64,000 nucleotides of DNA from contig CAWBTA010000005.1 of the NCBI GenBank assembly GCA_963791625.1, positions 1 to 64,000 on the forward strand, read 5' to 3'. Origin of the DNA: JANMCE01 sp963791625. GTDB taxonomy: Bacteria; Actinomycetota; Acidimicrobiia; Acidimicrobiales; Ilumatobacteraceae. This document shows positions 8,585 through 18,862 of the stretch, one piece after another. Positions within the stretch are counted from its first letter, which is position 1. The number at the start of each line of letters is the position of its first letter. The position numbers were made by a program, and so were the translations under genes. The notes beneath the pieces were generated by a model. It saw nothing but the letters and a program-made list of their open reading frames with translations. It ran no database searches and was not told the DNA's origin.

Positions 8585-9757
8585 ATGGATGGTTACATCG
8601 CGCGCAAGGGAAACCGGTGGTACGCCGTCATCTACCACGGGCTCGACCCCGTCACCGGACGCGAACAACGCACGTGGCACGCCGCTGGCACCGACCGCGC
8701 CGCGGCTGAACGGCTCGCCCGGAAACTTGCCACGGAAACCGTCGGACGCGATGACGGGAACCGCAGCCTCACCTTCGGTGCGTACCTGACCCAGCGTTGG
8801 CTTCCAGGCAAGAAGGTCGAGCTCGCATCCACGACGTTCGCCGGCTATCGGCGGCTCGTCGAACGGCACATCCTTCCAACGCTCGGCGGGGTGAAGATCC
8901 GGCGGCTTACCCCCGACCAGCTCGAGCAGCTGTACGCCGCCAAACTCGCCCCGACTGATGGCAGTCGACAGTTGTCCCGAAAGAGCGTGCTCGAGATCCA
9001 CGTCGTTATCCGTAGCGCGCTCGGCGATGCCCTCCTCAAAGGAGTCGTACGACGCAACGTCGCTGCCATCGCGTCGAGGCCGACGATTCGCAACGTGCCA
9101 CCGGTCGAGGCACGGGCGTGGGACGAGAACCAGTTACGCACGTTCCTGGGCACCGCGGTGCCTCATCGGTTGTATGCGGCGTTCCGGCTGTCAGCGGCCA
9201 CCGGAATGCGACGAAGCGAAGTACTCGGCGTCAAATGGACCGACATCGACTGGGCACGAGCCACAATCTCCGTCGACCGAGGGCTGGTCTCAGTCGACTA
9301 TGAACGGCAACTCACGCGCTGCAAAACCCGCAACTCACGCCGACTCGTCGAGCTCGACCCGACCACCCTGGCCATGCTCGCCGCATGGCGAGCATGGCAG
9401 CAAGCCGCATGTTTCGCTGCCGAGCCGAGCGAGTGGATGTTCCCAGCCGACGACGGCAGTCCAACTCACCCGCACGCGTTCTCTCAAGCGTTCGAGCGGA
9501 TCGTTAACCGCGCGAGCCTGCCACCCACAAGGTTGCATGATCTCCGCCATACCCATGCCAGTCTGCTCTTCAAACACGGCATACCGCTCAAGGTCGTGAG
9601 CGAACGACTTGGGCACGCGAAAGCGTCATTCACGATGGACACCTACCAGCACATCATGCCCGGCATGCAAGCCGACGCCGCACGCACCTACGAACGAATA
9701 ATGGAACCGGCCGGAGCGAAGCAAGGAGCGCCGATTTCTACCGGCCGGCGACGGTAG
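8585..9757 (+). CDS. Tyrosine recombinase / phage-type integrase
   Basis: 390 residues. An N-terminal AP2-like arm-binding domain (residues about 1-60, GYIARKGNRWYAVIY) is followed by a SAM-like core-binding domain (about 60-165) and the catalytic domain. The catalytic set is visible: Arg in ATGMRRSEVLG, HDLRHTHAS (H-x-x-R), GHAK for the second His position, and the nucleophilic Tyr in TYQHIMPG. It is intact, unlike the neighbouring island genes. It lies 67 bp from the 3' end of an initiator tRNA gene, the usual place for the integrase of a tRNA-inserted element. AGGAGAA precedes the ATG. Confidence 0.95.
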   Translation: MDGYIARKGNRWYAVIYHGLDPVTGREQRTWHAAGTDRAAAERLARKLATETVGRDDGNRSLTFGAYLTQRWLPGKKVELASTTFAGYRRLVERHILPTLGGVKIRRLTPDQLEQLYAAKLAPTDGSRQLSRKSVLEIHVVIRSALGDALLKGVVRRNVAAIASRPTIRNVPPVEARAWDENQLRTFLGTAVPHRLYAAFRLSAATGMRRSEVLGVKWTDIDWARATISVDRGLVSVDYERQLTRCKTRNSRRLVELDPTTLAMLAAWRAWQQAACFAAEPSEWMFPADDGSPTHPHAFSQAFERIVNRASLPPTRLHDLRHTHASLLFKHGIPLKVVSERLGHAKASFTMDTYQHIMPGMQADAARTYERIMEPAGAKQGAPISTGRRR

Positions 9758-9791
9758 AAGCCCCGGTAGAAGAAGCCCGAAAACGGTAGAA
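9736..9791. repeat. Four CGGTAGAA motifs downstream of the integrase
   Basis: TTCTACCG at 9736-9743 and CGGTAGAA at 9752-9759, 9764-9771 and 9784-9791. The first two overlap the last codons of int. Together with the three upstream copies they make seven occurrences within the int flanks. Probably the arm sites of the element's attachment region. Confidence 0.55.
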
Positions 9792-9822
9792 GCCTGGCCA
9801 GAAAGTGCTTCTGGCCAGGCTT
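9790..9822 (+). terminator. Intrinsic terminator between integrase and tRNA
   Basis: A perfect 14-bp stem (9790-9803 with 9809-9822) with a five-base loop, followed by a T run on the plus strand to 9825. It terminates the integrase transcript, and its U-tract abuts the CCA end of the convergent tRNA gene. Confidence 0.85.
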
Positions 9823-9824
9823 TT

Positions 9825-9901
<77 letters not shown>

Positions 9902-9947
9902 GCGGAGATCACATGGTACCCGGCCCTGGCCAATTCTCCAACCCGGT

Positions 9948-12888
9948 TTACGCGTTGGCAGTCGTGGATGGGTTGGAGGGCACCGTGGTGGGTGGAGCAG
10001 TCGTGGTGACGGTTACGGGCTTGCCAGTGGCGAGACGGGCCGCTTGCGCCGCCTTCTCGTAGGCCTGATCGATCTTTTGGCGATACTCGTCGAATGATGG
10101 CGGGGTCTTCTTCAGCGCAGCATCGGCCTCCGACCGAAGACGCGCTGGCCTCGGCGATCAAGTCTTCAACGCTGGCCGTTCCGCCGGTGCCCGCCGACGG
10201 CGCGACGGTTGTCGGGGTCGGTCCTGCTGCGTCGGTGCCGAGCGCTTTCGCCAGTGCCTCCTCAAGCGTCGCTCCACGGAATGTGACCTTGCCGACGGTG
10301 ACCGTCATCGAGTCAAGCTTGGGTACGGTCGCGTTGCCCGTGGTGAGCAAGAACCACGGCCGAACCCACAGCATCGATTGTCCAACCGGGATCAGCTGCA
10401 GATCACCAAATAGCACTTTGGTCCCGGCCAGTTCGAGTGGCGTGAGGTAACTCGAGAATTGCTGATTGGCATCACTCGACACGAGATAGGGGCCGCTTGG
10501 CAATGGTTCCGAAAGTGAGTACACCCGTAGCGTTCCGTACGAGTCCGGCTCGCTCGAAGCAGTCATGAACCCGGTGAGTTGGCGGCGGGTATCTGCGTCA
10601 CGGTTGTACGGCACGAAGGTTCGCAGCAGCACGAACTCCTCCTTCTCAGAGCCCGGTGGCGTCAGAAGCGAGTAGTACGAAGACACCCGCGGTTCCTTAC
10701 TTGACCCTGGGCCGGCGCTCACCAAACCAGGCGCGGCGGCCGGCACTGTGGAAGTCGGCGCGCTTTTCTGTTCGGTGCCAGGCTCCTGGGCAACTTCCCA
10801 GGCACTGTTGCGCTGCAGGAAGCTCTCGGCGTCATCGATTCGGTAGCGCCCCCACATTTGGGTCTGCACCGAGAACAGGTCTTGTGGGTAGCGAAAGTGC
10901 GCGCTCAATGACGGTGTCACCGCCGACTTCGGCTGAAACAAGGTGGGGAAGATCTTCTGGTACGTCTGAACGAGCGGGTCCTGATCGTCTACGACGAACA
11001 ACTTCACCGTGCCGTCATAGGCATCGACGGTGACCTTCACCGAGTTACGGACGTAGTTGAAATCAACCTTGCTGAGGCCCGACGCGCGGGGCAGTCCGGA
11101 CGTGTCAACCGTCTGCCCGTACGGATACGCGTTGGTGGTGGTGTACGCGTCGAGTATCCAGATGATCCGACCGTCAACAACGGCCGCATACGGGTCACTG
11201 TCAAGCTGCAGGAACGGCGCCAGGGTCGACACCCTGTCGACAATGTCACGGTTGTAGATGATGCGAGATGCATCGGTGATGAGGTCTGAGCCGTACAGGT
11301 TCCATTCGGAGAACCGCAGTGCAAAAGCGGCTCGGCGAACACCAGAGTCAAGCGCTACGCCTCCGTTGCCCTCGTAGCTTGTCGTGCTCGGCGTCTTCGC
11401 AGGCGAAAGGTCGATCTCGCTCCGACCGGTGTTCACCACCGCGTATCCGGTCATTCGTTCGCCAACATAGATACCGGTGCGGGTTGGAGCACCGATGTTA
11501 TCGATAAAGACGGGGCGGCCTTCGGTGTCAACCGCGTTCCCCGAGGCAGCAACGATGCCCGACCCGTGGGTATACGCAAGATGCGACGTCTCCCACGATG
11601 ACGGGACGCCCTTGGGGTCAAGTCCGCGCACGCCAACAATGACGGGTTTGGTCTTGCCGTCGATCTTGTAGCGATCCACATCGAGCCCATCACCATTACC
11701 GTCACCGAACCGGTAGTACCCAAACACGCCTTCCCGGTTTTTGAACCCGTCATAGGCCGAGTTCGGGTCAAGAATGCGAGCGTTCGAAAGGTTCGTTGAC
11801 GACTTCACCGACGCCGTAGGCAGCGCCGCAGCGAACGGTTCAACCTTGATCTGGTCAAGCCCGAGCGCGACGCGTGTCGCGGCGATGTTGCGCTCGATGT
11901 ACTCCTTCTCACGCTTCGATTGCGCCGGGCTCACTTGAAACCGTTGGACGGCGGCGGGGTAGAGCTGCCCGGCCACGAACGCAACCAACGCCCACAGACC
12001 GACCGCGATAATCGGCAGCCGCCAACCGCGTTGGCGCACGTTCACGATGAGCAGCACTGCGGCAAGCACCGAGATGTACATCAGCAGCGTGATCGCTGGC
12101 AGGGACGCGTGCACGTCGGTGTAGCCCGGTCCACCAACCACCCCGCGGGGTGAGCCGTACAGGCGATAGCGATCGAACCAGTAGCCGAGCGCCTTGAGAA
12201 GGGCGAGCACCGAGAGAAGTATCGACAAGTGCAGCTTCACGTGAGAGGCCACCCGGCGACCAACGACCTGCAGGCGGATGCCACCGTTCATATAGTGCAC
12301 CGCCGTGGTGACCAGCAGGCAGATGACCGCCGTCGCAAACATCCAGTCGAGCAGGAACGAGATGAACGGCAGTTGGAACACATAGAACCCGGCGTCCTTA
12401 CCGAACAATGGATCCTTCACACCAAACGAGCTGCCGTGCTGAAACATCAACCATTGACGCCAGTTCGATGCCGCCGGTGCCCCCGCCAGGAACCCGAACA
12501 GCAAACCGAAAACCAGTCGCACCCAGCGACCGCGACTGGCCATGATCTCGCGGTAACGCATGATGACCTGCTCGCCCGGACCCAGATCGGTGAGCCGCGG
12601 CGCCAAGCGATCGGCGAAGAACGTGTTGGTGATCACTGCTATGGCAGCAAAGGCCGTGAAGACAAAACCGAGCACGATTTTGGTGGTCAGAATCGACGTG
12701 AAGACTGATCCGAAATGGAGTGACTGGAACCAGAGGAGATCCGTGAAGAACCCGGCGACGCCTCGGGCGGAAATGAACACGATGAAAAGCGTTCCCAGTA
12801 CAACCATGATCGCCAGTCGTCCACGATGTCCCGCGGCTGCGCCGTGAGATCGACGACGAAGAGGCGGTAGATCAGAGGGTGGACGCAC
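9948..12888 (-). CDS. UPF0182 family large membrane protein, C-terminal frameshift
   Basis: About 980 residues. The N-terminus has seven or so transmembrane segments (for example MVVLGTLFIVFIS and the segment near LYMISVLAAVLL). A long extracytoplasmic part follows, with family motifs such as ITDASRIIYNRDIVDRV, HFRYPQDLF and VSSYYSLLTPPG. Near 10135 the frame is lost. In the next frame the sequence continues with EADAALKKTPPSFDEYRQK and a Thr-rich tail to TAA at 9948-9950. The uncorrected frame would run on through the tRNA gene, which cannot be real. Start chosen at GTG 12888, after the DivIVA gene stop; ATG 12811 is an alternative but would drop the leader. Function of the family (COG1615) is unknown. 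Confidence 0.85.
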
Positions 12889-12898
12889 GCAGAGAAAC

Positions 12899-14750
12899 TT
12901 AGCGAGATACCGGCGCAATAGCGCATCGGCATCCGGCGTAGGCCGGAACCGAGCGATGCCCGGTCGGGAACTCCTCGCCGGCCGGCACGGCACCGGCGAG
13001 CGCGTTGTCATCCCCTTCGGCGCAGGGACGAGCCGCCTCGTCCACGATCCAGCACACCGGTGTGCCCGGCATGAGCGCAGCAAAAGCCCCGCGCCCGTGC
13101 GCGGTAAGCACGAGATGCCCGACAAGGCCCTCGATACGCTGCACCTTCCACTCCCGATAGACAGCCCGCAACTGCGAGGCCGCTCCGTCGGCATCATCAC
13201 CGGCCGATTCCAGGCTGCGTTCGAGGTGCGATCGCAACGGCTGAATCATCTCTCTGTCGACTTCAGCCAGAGTGTGACCGATGACGTCCTCGGCCGCGAC
13301 GATGTCGGCCAGTTCGGGCGCGGACATCTCGCTAATCGATGTCGCTCCGGCCCGAGCGGCCTGTTGAAGATCGTCTCGCACCGCTTCCTGATAGCGAGCG
13401 GCGTACGCAGCCGCGGTACCGAAGAGTTCGTCGGCCGGCGGTGTCGTTTTTCGGCGGCGCAATTGATCGAGTGCTTCGCTCTGCTCATCCTGCAGCACCC
13501 GCTTGAGACGCTTGCTGACCGACGCCTCCAGCGGCATGAGCGCGGCGGCTCTCGTCTCCAAAACCTCCGCGGCCAGCGATTCGTCAATCCGAAGGGTGGC
13601 AACGGCCGTCGTTGCCACCGCAGTCTCGCGAGTGGCGCGCGGTGCTTCTTGGAGGTCGGCAACCTCGCTCACCCGACCGGCCCGGATGCGAGCGAAGATG
13701 TCGTCCGACGTCACCTTCTCAACAACGGCATCGTGTTGGTGGACGATGGCCGTCGGGCTCATGGACGACGCCCTCGGGTTCGTGGACGACGGCCTCAAGC
13801 TCTGGGGTCGGATCTTCCTCGGTGATCTCGCCGGCGAAGGCATTGTCGGGCTCGTTGCGATCAACGTCGATAGTTGCATCTGCAACAACAACACGCGGTG
13901 CCTCGGCTTCCACTTCACTGGCCGGGTCCAACTCTTCGGGGTGGGCCTCGTCGGGCGCGGGCGGGGTGATCTCACCGATGGCAAACCCCACCGACGGGGT
14001 GGCCACCGGTGCTGTCACCGTGGCCACAACGGGGAATGAACCCGAGATGCTGGTCAGATCCTCGACGGGATCCATATCGGGAATGTCGTCGGCCAGTTCG
14101 TTGCGAATCTCGCTGAGCGCTGCCTCAGCCGCCGAGAACGAAGCTCGCAGTCGAGCGCGCTGTAGGCGCAACACTTCGATCTGCTGGCGGGCGGCTTCGC
14201 GGCGTCGGGCCAGATCGGTCATCACCCGCTCGCGGTAGGCCCGGGCTTCGAGCACCATTTCGCGGCCCTGACTCTTGGCGGCGTCCATCTCTCGCTCGCT
14301 GCTCTCGGCCGCGTTCTTGCGGATGAGCGCGGCCTCCTCCTCGGCGGCGGTGCGCTGGCGGGCGGCGTCTTCAAGCCCGTCGGCACGATGCTTGGCGATC
14401 TCACGTTCGGCTTCGACGCGGGCGGCCTCAACTTCGCCTTCAACCCGTGCCCGCAGGCTGGCCGCCCCCTCGCGGGCCGTGGTCAGCACCCGGGCTGCTT
14501 CCTGGCCGAGGAGGTTCGACACCGTGGCCTCATCAAGCTCGGCCGGCATATGCGGCTTGGCCCTCAGCGATTCAAGCTCGACCAGCGCCGTGTCGAGTCG
14601 GGCGCGGGCGTCAGCCTCTGCCGTTTGTGCACGCGTCAGCGCAGCAGAAACCTCCTGCAGAAAGGATCGAACCTCGTTCGAGTCGTACCCTTTGCGGACT
14701 TGGGAGAAGGTGGCTGTAGCGACAGCAGCCGGAGACGACGAATCAGCCAT
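12899..14750 (-). CDS. DivIVA-domain coiled-coil protein, frameshifted near 13735
   Basis: Two overlapping frames make one protein of about 610 residues. The first (14750 to about 13735) begins with a DivIVA-like segment (FSQVRKGYDSNEVRSFLQEV), then a long Ala/Glu/Arg coiled coil (residues about 40-210) and an acidic linker. The second continues with a helical domain (LEASVSKRLKRVLQDEQSEALDQL) and ends in a Cys-rich motif, CWIVDE then AYAGCRCAIAPVSR. DivIVA proteins mark curved membrane at poles and septa and organise growth in actinobacteria. The C-terminal domain is unusual and resembles the Cys-containing ends of phage head-morphogenesis proteins only loosely. It lies in a minus-strand run between the PDZ protease and UPF0182 genes. 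Confidence 0.75.
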
Positions 14751-14770
14751 GGCCCAAGGTTAGGTCTGGG

Positions 14771-15955
14771 TCACGGCTGAATCGCGGCACCTGGCTTTCC
14801 GAGGTCGTTCGCGTTACCGCCAAGGTCGGCCAATGCCTTCAACGCATCGTCCAACGTCTCGACACCGACGACCTTCAGCGAAGAGCCTTTGGCCTGATCT
14901 TCGGCCTCTTTCATCTCCGATTTGGGCACCAGGAACACTTTGGCGCCGGACCGTTGCACGGCCACCGTCTTTTGGCGCAAGCCACCAATGGGCCCGACCG
15001 TGCCGTTCAATCCGATCTCGCCGGTCGCCGCCACTTTGACGCCTCCGGTGAGTTCGCCCGGCGTCAGTTCGTCGAGCAGCGCGAGCGTGAAGGCCAGCCC
15101 GGCTGACGGGCCACCGACGTCACCCGATTCGATTTGCACGCTGTGGGGAATATCGAACTTGATGGTGTCGGGCGGCGCGCTCTCGGGGAGGAACCCGATG
15201 ATGGCCCGCTCCTCGCCCGTCGCCTTCATAAGCTCGATGGTGGCCGACCTGGCCTCGCCCTTGCGGGTGTACGCGACCTCGACCCTGTCGCCCGGCTTGC
15301 GGCCTCGAAGCACGTCAGCAAGATCGGCAACGGTCTGAGTGTCCGTTCCCGCAACGGACGTGATGATGTCGCTCTTTTCGAGAACGGCACCGGCCGACGT
15401 TGGTTTCGCGCACGTGTTTCCGTCGGCCCCGACCTCGGCGCAGGACAACTCCGCGATCACAACGCCTCCACCGGTGACCTTCACCGGGTACCCAAGACGA
15501 CGCATTGCCACGTAGGACGCAAAGTCCTTCGAGTAGCGCATCAACTTGAGGTCTTCTTTGGCGCCTTCGGCCGACGACTTGGTGCCATATATCTGCTCAT
15601 GGGTGTAGAGGTCGAGGTTCGGTTCTCGCTTGGCCATCTCCAGCGTGAGATCGTTCAGGCCCTGGAGTCCGATCGTGACGAAGAGAACATCACCCTTGTG
15701 CGCGTTGGCCTTCAGGTCTCCCACCCGCACGCTCCTGGTCGCCGAGGTGGCGTCGCCCGGTAAAAACGCCACGCAATCGCGAGACGGGTCTTTGGCCGTG
15801 CACTGCTCCGTCTTGCGGAGGAACTTCGTGACGAGCACCCCGGTCGGCACCAGCGAGGCCACCACGAGCACGACCGCGGGCACCAATCCTGCCCGACGGG
15901 TAGGTAGTGTCTTTGGTTGCGTGTCTACTTCGTCACTCACCCACTGGGCCGTCAT
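14771..15955 (-). CDS. PDZ-domain Lon-like (S16) membrane protease, YlbL type
   Basis: About 394 residues from MTAQWVSDEV. One transmembrane segment near the start (GLVPAVVLVVASLVPTGVLV) is followed by an extracytoplasmic region, a PDZ domain (around AGAVLEKSDIITSVAGTDTQ) and a Lon-type proteolytic domain. The catalytic Ser is in GGPSAGLAF and the catalytic Lys in LRQKTVAVQ. YlbL-like proteases are membrane-anchored and degrade regulators outside the cytoplasm or at the membrane. The open frame extends upstream to 16060; I prefer 15955 because the upstream residues look non-coding. It is followed by the DivIVA gene 20 bp downstream. Confidence 0.88.
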   Translation of the reverse strand: MTAQWVSDEVDTQPKTLPTRRAGLVPAVVLVVASLVPTGVLVTKFLRKTEQCTAKDPSRDCVAFLPGDATSATRSVRVGDLKANAHKGDVLFVTIGLQGLNDLTLEMAKREPNLDLYTHEQIYGTKSSAEGAKEDLKLMRYSKDFASYVAMRRLGYPVKVTGGGVVIAELSCAEVGADGNTCAKPTSAGAVLEKSDIITSVAGTDTQTVADLADVLRGRKPGDRVEVAYTRKGEARSATIELMKATGEERAIIGFLPESAPPDTIKFDIPHSVQIESGDVGGPSAGLAFTLALLDELTPGELTGGVKVAATGEIGLNGTVGPIGGLRQKTVAVQRSGAKVFLVPKSEMKEAEDQAKGSSLKVVGVETLDDALKALADLGGNANDLGKPGAAIQP

Positions 15956-16070
15956 CGTGGCTGCTATCTCAATTCTGTTGATCGTCGCCATCGACCATCG
16001 CAGACCAGTCAGGCGACGTCGGATTACGGAACGAGCGTACCTGCCCGGCCGCGCTCCCACCGTTCAGGAA

Positions 16071-16238
16071 GTGGTGCAACTGCCGGTACGCCGCTACAAG
16101 CGCACACCGATCTGGCAGCGGTTCGCCTCCCTGCTCGGCCTGGGTGCCATGGGCACGTTTCTTGGTCTGGCGCTGGCTGTGGCCGTGGGTCTCGGCATCA
16201 TTGGCGTGTTCTGGTTACTGTCCGGCATTACGAAGTGA
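16071..16238 (+). CDS. Small membrane protein
   Basis: About 55 residues from GTG 16071: a basic start (LPVRRYKRTPIWQRF) and one long hydrophobic helix (LGLGAMGTFLGLALAVAVGL and onward). The open frame extends upstream as far as 15957, which would begin only one base from the divergent protease start, so the shorter form leaves room for promoters. Its stop overlaps the GTG of the HEAT-repeat gene (GTGA), which supports it being translated. Function unknown. Confidence 0.5.
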   Translation: MVQLPVRRYKRTPIWQRFASLLGLGAMGTFLGLALAVAVGLGIIGVFWLLSGITK

Positions 16239-16813
16239 TCTCCCGCCGCGACGTCATTATCGCAGGTCACACGGGCGATCTGGCCGCTATCCGCATAGGC
16301 CTCACGGAGTCCGATGCCGTCGTGCGAACCAGCGCGCTCGGTGCGCTGGCGCGAGCCGGTGCGCTGACGGCCGAAGAGCTCACCCGTGCCGCGAACGATC
16401 TCGACTATCGCGTCCGACGTCGTGCTGCGGAGCTTGCAGCCACCTACCCGAGCGTCGACCTGCTCACCTTCCTTCGCGACTCCGATCCGCTTGTTATCGA
16501 GATGGCCGCGTGGGCCTGCGGCGAGCGCGAGGAAACACCGACGGCGGTGCTTGATCAGCTGTGCGAACTCGTCACCACCCACGATGACGCCCTTGTACGG
16601 GAAGCGGCAGTCGCTGCCCTGGGCGCCGTCGGCGATGAGCGCGGGCTACCGGCCATCCTGGCGGCCGTCAGCGACAAACCGGCCATTCGCCGGCGCGCTG
16701 TTATTGCGCTGGCGCCGTTCGAAGGTCCGGATGTGGACGCCGCCTATGAACGCGCCCTGAAGGATCGTGATTGGCAGGTTCGCCAAGCCGCCGAAGATCT
16801 GGCCGATCCGTAA
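16235..16813 (+). CDS. HEAT-repeat protein
   Basis: 192 residues made of repeated helix pairs, for example DAVVRTSALGALARAG, DYRVRRRAAELAATYP, DALVREAAVAALGAVGDERG and KPAIRRRAVIALAPFEG. These are the R/A-A-x-x-A-L-G patterns of HEAT or PBS-lyase repeats, which serve as protein-binding scaffolds. The GTG start overlaps the small membrane protein stop by four bases, so the two may act together. No enzymatic motif is visible. Confidence 0.75.
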   Translation: MISRRDVIIAGHTGDLAAIRIGLTESDAVVRTSALGALARAGALTAEELTRAANDLDYRVRRRAAELAATYPSVDLLTFLRDSDPLVIEMAAWACGEREETPTAVLDQLCELVTTHDDALVREAAVAALGAVGDERGLPAILAAVSDKPAIRRRAVIALAPFEGPDVDAAYERALKDRDWQVRQAAEDLADP

Positions 16814-16814
16814 C

Positions 16815-17261
16815 TCAGGCGTCCCAGTTGTCCCCAGCAAAGCGGTAGACGTTGGTCTCCCTCGCCTTGAAGCCAAGCTTTTGGTAGAGCCGGTTCGCCG
16901 CTTCTCGTGAGGGACGCGAGGTCAGGTCGAGCGTGCGGGCACCGCTGTCGAACGTGGCCTTGATAGCGGCCTTGTTCAGTTTCTCGCCCACGCCCTTGCC
17001 GCGGGCCGCTTCATCCACCACGACATCTTCGATCCAGGCCCGGAGCCCGGTGGGCAGGCGGAAGATGACGAGGGTCAGACTGCCCACGATGACGCCGCCA
17101 TCCCGGGCGATGAAGACCGTGTCGTTCACGCAGATCTCGTCGAGCTGAACAAGGGTGAGCGGGGGCGCGGATGACGAGAGTTGCGGCAGGATGCGGTTCA
17201 ATCCGTCCAGAACCTCCTGCGTGGCTCGGTCGGCTACCTCGATGGTCACGTCTGCAGACAT
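16815..17261 (-). CDS. GNAT-family N-acetyltransferase
   Basis: 148 residues. The acetyl-CoA binding signature is VVDEAARGKGVGEKLNKAA (R-G-K-G-V-G), preceded by the beta strand GLRAWIEDVVV and followed by ANRLYQKLGFKARET, the usual C-terminal GNAT motif. Substrate cannot be told from sequence. It is convergent with the HEAT-repeat gene, with one base between their ends. Confidence 0.85.
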   Translation of the reverse strand: MSADVTIEVADRATQEVLDGLNRILPQLSSSAPPLTLVQLDEICVNDTVFIARDGGVIVGSLTLVIFRLPTGLRAWIEDVVVDEAARGKGVGEKLNKAAIKATFDSGARTLDLTSRPSREAANRLYQKLGFKARETNVYRFAGDNWDA

Positions 17262-17343
17262 CGTTGCAGGCTACGTCGCTGTCTCCGCACCCTGCCACGG
17301 GTCGTTCGGGCCGTTCTGGTGGGAAGCCCGTTAGGCTGACCGG

Positions 17344-17976
17344 ATGGCTGATGTCGAGTTCTTCTTCGATCCCATCTGCCCGTTCGCGTGGGTGACCTCG
17401 CAATGGGTACGAGCGGTCGACGCACAGCGGGAATTGAACGTCGAGTGGCGCCCGATCGCCCTGACATTCCTGAACGAGGACACCGATGTGTACGAGCAGG
17501 ACCCACCCAAGCGTGAAAGTCATCTGAGGGGCCTGCGCCTGCTGAGGGTGTGCATGGCCGCCAAAGCCGTGCAGGGTCCGCTCGCGGTCGGGCGCCTCTA
17601 CCGGGCTTTCGGCACCACCATTCACAACGAGCGCCACGGCGAACGCCTCGACCTGCCTGACGGCCTCCGCCACATCCTCACCACGCTGAGCCTTCCCGCA
17701 AATCTCAGCGACGCGGTGGACGACGATTCCTTCGACAAGGAAATCCGGGAGTCCACCGATGAAGCAATCGACCGGGTCGGAAAGGGTGTGGGCACGCCCA
17801 TCATCACCTTCCGAGGCGGCGCCAGCTTCTTCGGGCCGGTTATCTCTCACGCACCGAGCGGCGCAAAGGCAGTAGAGATGTGGGATGCCGTCGAATTGCT
17901 GGCCAACAACGCATCGTTCGCAGAGTTGAAGCGCACCAAGCGGCCGAGCTTGGACTTCAGCGGCGGACAACGCTGA
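17344..17976 (+). CDS. DsbA-family thioredoxin-fold protein with a single active-site Cys
   Basis: 210 residues. The N-terminal strand leads into FFFDPICPFAWVTSQW, the DsbA/FrnE-like active site, and cis-Pro loop VGTPIITFRGG lies near residue 155. It resembles the mycothiol-dependent nitroreductase group (Rv2466c-like), which have CPWC. Here the second Cys is replaced by Ala (CPFA), so it could only work as a monothiol. ATG start with the next gene 14 bp downstream. Confidence 0.8.
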   Translation: MADVEFFFDPICPFAWVTSQWVRAVDAQRELNVEWRPIALTFLNEDTDVYEQDPPKRESHLRGLRLLRVCMAAKAVQGPLAVGRLYRAFGTTIHNERHGERLDLPDGLRHILTTLSLPANLSDAVDDDSFDKEIRESTDEAIDRVGKGVGTPIITFRGGASFFGPVISHAPSGAKAVEMWDAVELLANNASFAELKRTKRPSLDFSGGQR

Positions 17977-17989
17977 CCTGCACGCTGTC

Positions 17990-18862
17990 ATGTCACACAT
18001 CACGTGGAGCGAAGCAGCGAATCTGCACGAGCCGATGATCGTCGCGGCCTTTACCGGCTGGAACGACGCCGGTGACGCCGCATCGCTTGCCGTTCGGCAT
18101 CTCATCGCGGTCACGGGCGCCAAGAAGATCGGCATCGTGGAACCCGACGAGTTCTACGACTTCCAGGCGTCACGACCTCAGGCCCGGTTCACCAACGGAA
18201 CCAGGGTCATTGTGTGGCCGTCCATCGAGCTCTACGCCGCCAGCACACCCGCCGGTGATCTGCTCCTGCTCATCGGTGTCGAGCCGCAGCTGCGCTGGCA
18301 AACGTTCTGCCGCGAATTCACCGACCTCGCCGTCTCGCTGAAGTCCCCTCTTGCCATTACGTTCGGCGCGTTGCTGGCTGACGTGCCGCACACAAGACCG
18401 ACCAACGTGATCGGCTCGTCGAGCGATGCCGCCTGTCTCGCGAAGTACCACCTCGGTCAACCGCTCTACGAAGGGCCAACCGGTATCGTCGGCGTGCTGA
18501 ATACCGCGTTCAGCCAGTGTGGCGTCCCGGCTATTTCGTTGTGGGCGACCGTGCCGTCCTACGTCTCGAACACGGCGTCGCCAAAAGCAGCACTGGCGCT
18601 CCTGGCCCGGTTCAGTACCATCGCACCTCGCCCCCTGATGCTCGACGGTCTGCAACAAGCCAGCCGGGAGTACGAGCGTGACGTCACCTGCGCCGTCAAC
18701 GAAGACGACGATCTGGTCGAGTATGTGCAGCGGCTTGAGCACTTGGCCGATCACGCCGAGCCAGAAGAACTTGAGCCCGAGGATCTGGCCGACGACAGCC
18801 CTGCGGCCGCCGAGGAGTTCGTCAGCGAAGTGGAAAAGTTCTTGCGTGACCAAAATGGCTGA
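17990..18862 (+). CDS. PAC2 family protein
   Basis: 290 residues. Family features are the start SEAANLHEPMIVAAFTGWNDAG, the DFQASRPQ segment and LITIGVEPQLRW-like core (here LLLIGVEPQLRWQTF), plus an acidic C-terminal tail (EPEELEPEDLADD). PAC2 proteins resemble eukaryotic proteasome-assembly chaperones; in actinobacteria they are widespread and of uncertain role. Its stop overlaps the start of the next gene by eight bases. Confidence 0.88.
   Translation: MSHITWSEAANLHEPMIVAAFTGWNDAGDAASLAVRHLIAVTGAKKIGIVEPDEFYDFQASRPQARFTNGTRVIVWPSIELYAASTPAGDLLLLIGVEPQLRWQTFCREFTDLAVSLKSPLAITFGALLADVPHTRPTNVIGSSSDAACLAKYHLGQPLYEGPTGIVGVLNTAFSQCGVPAISLWATVPSYVSNTASPKAALALLARFSTIAPRPLMLDGLQQASREYERDVTCAVNEDDDLVEYVQRLEHLADHAEPEELEPEDLADDSPAAAEEFVSEVEKFLRDQNG

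Noticed and set aside
8526..9791. CGGTAGAA copies as a CRISPR-like array
   Set aside because: The motif is only eight bases, occurs in both orientations, and spacing is irregular; arm sites are a better fit.
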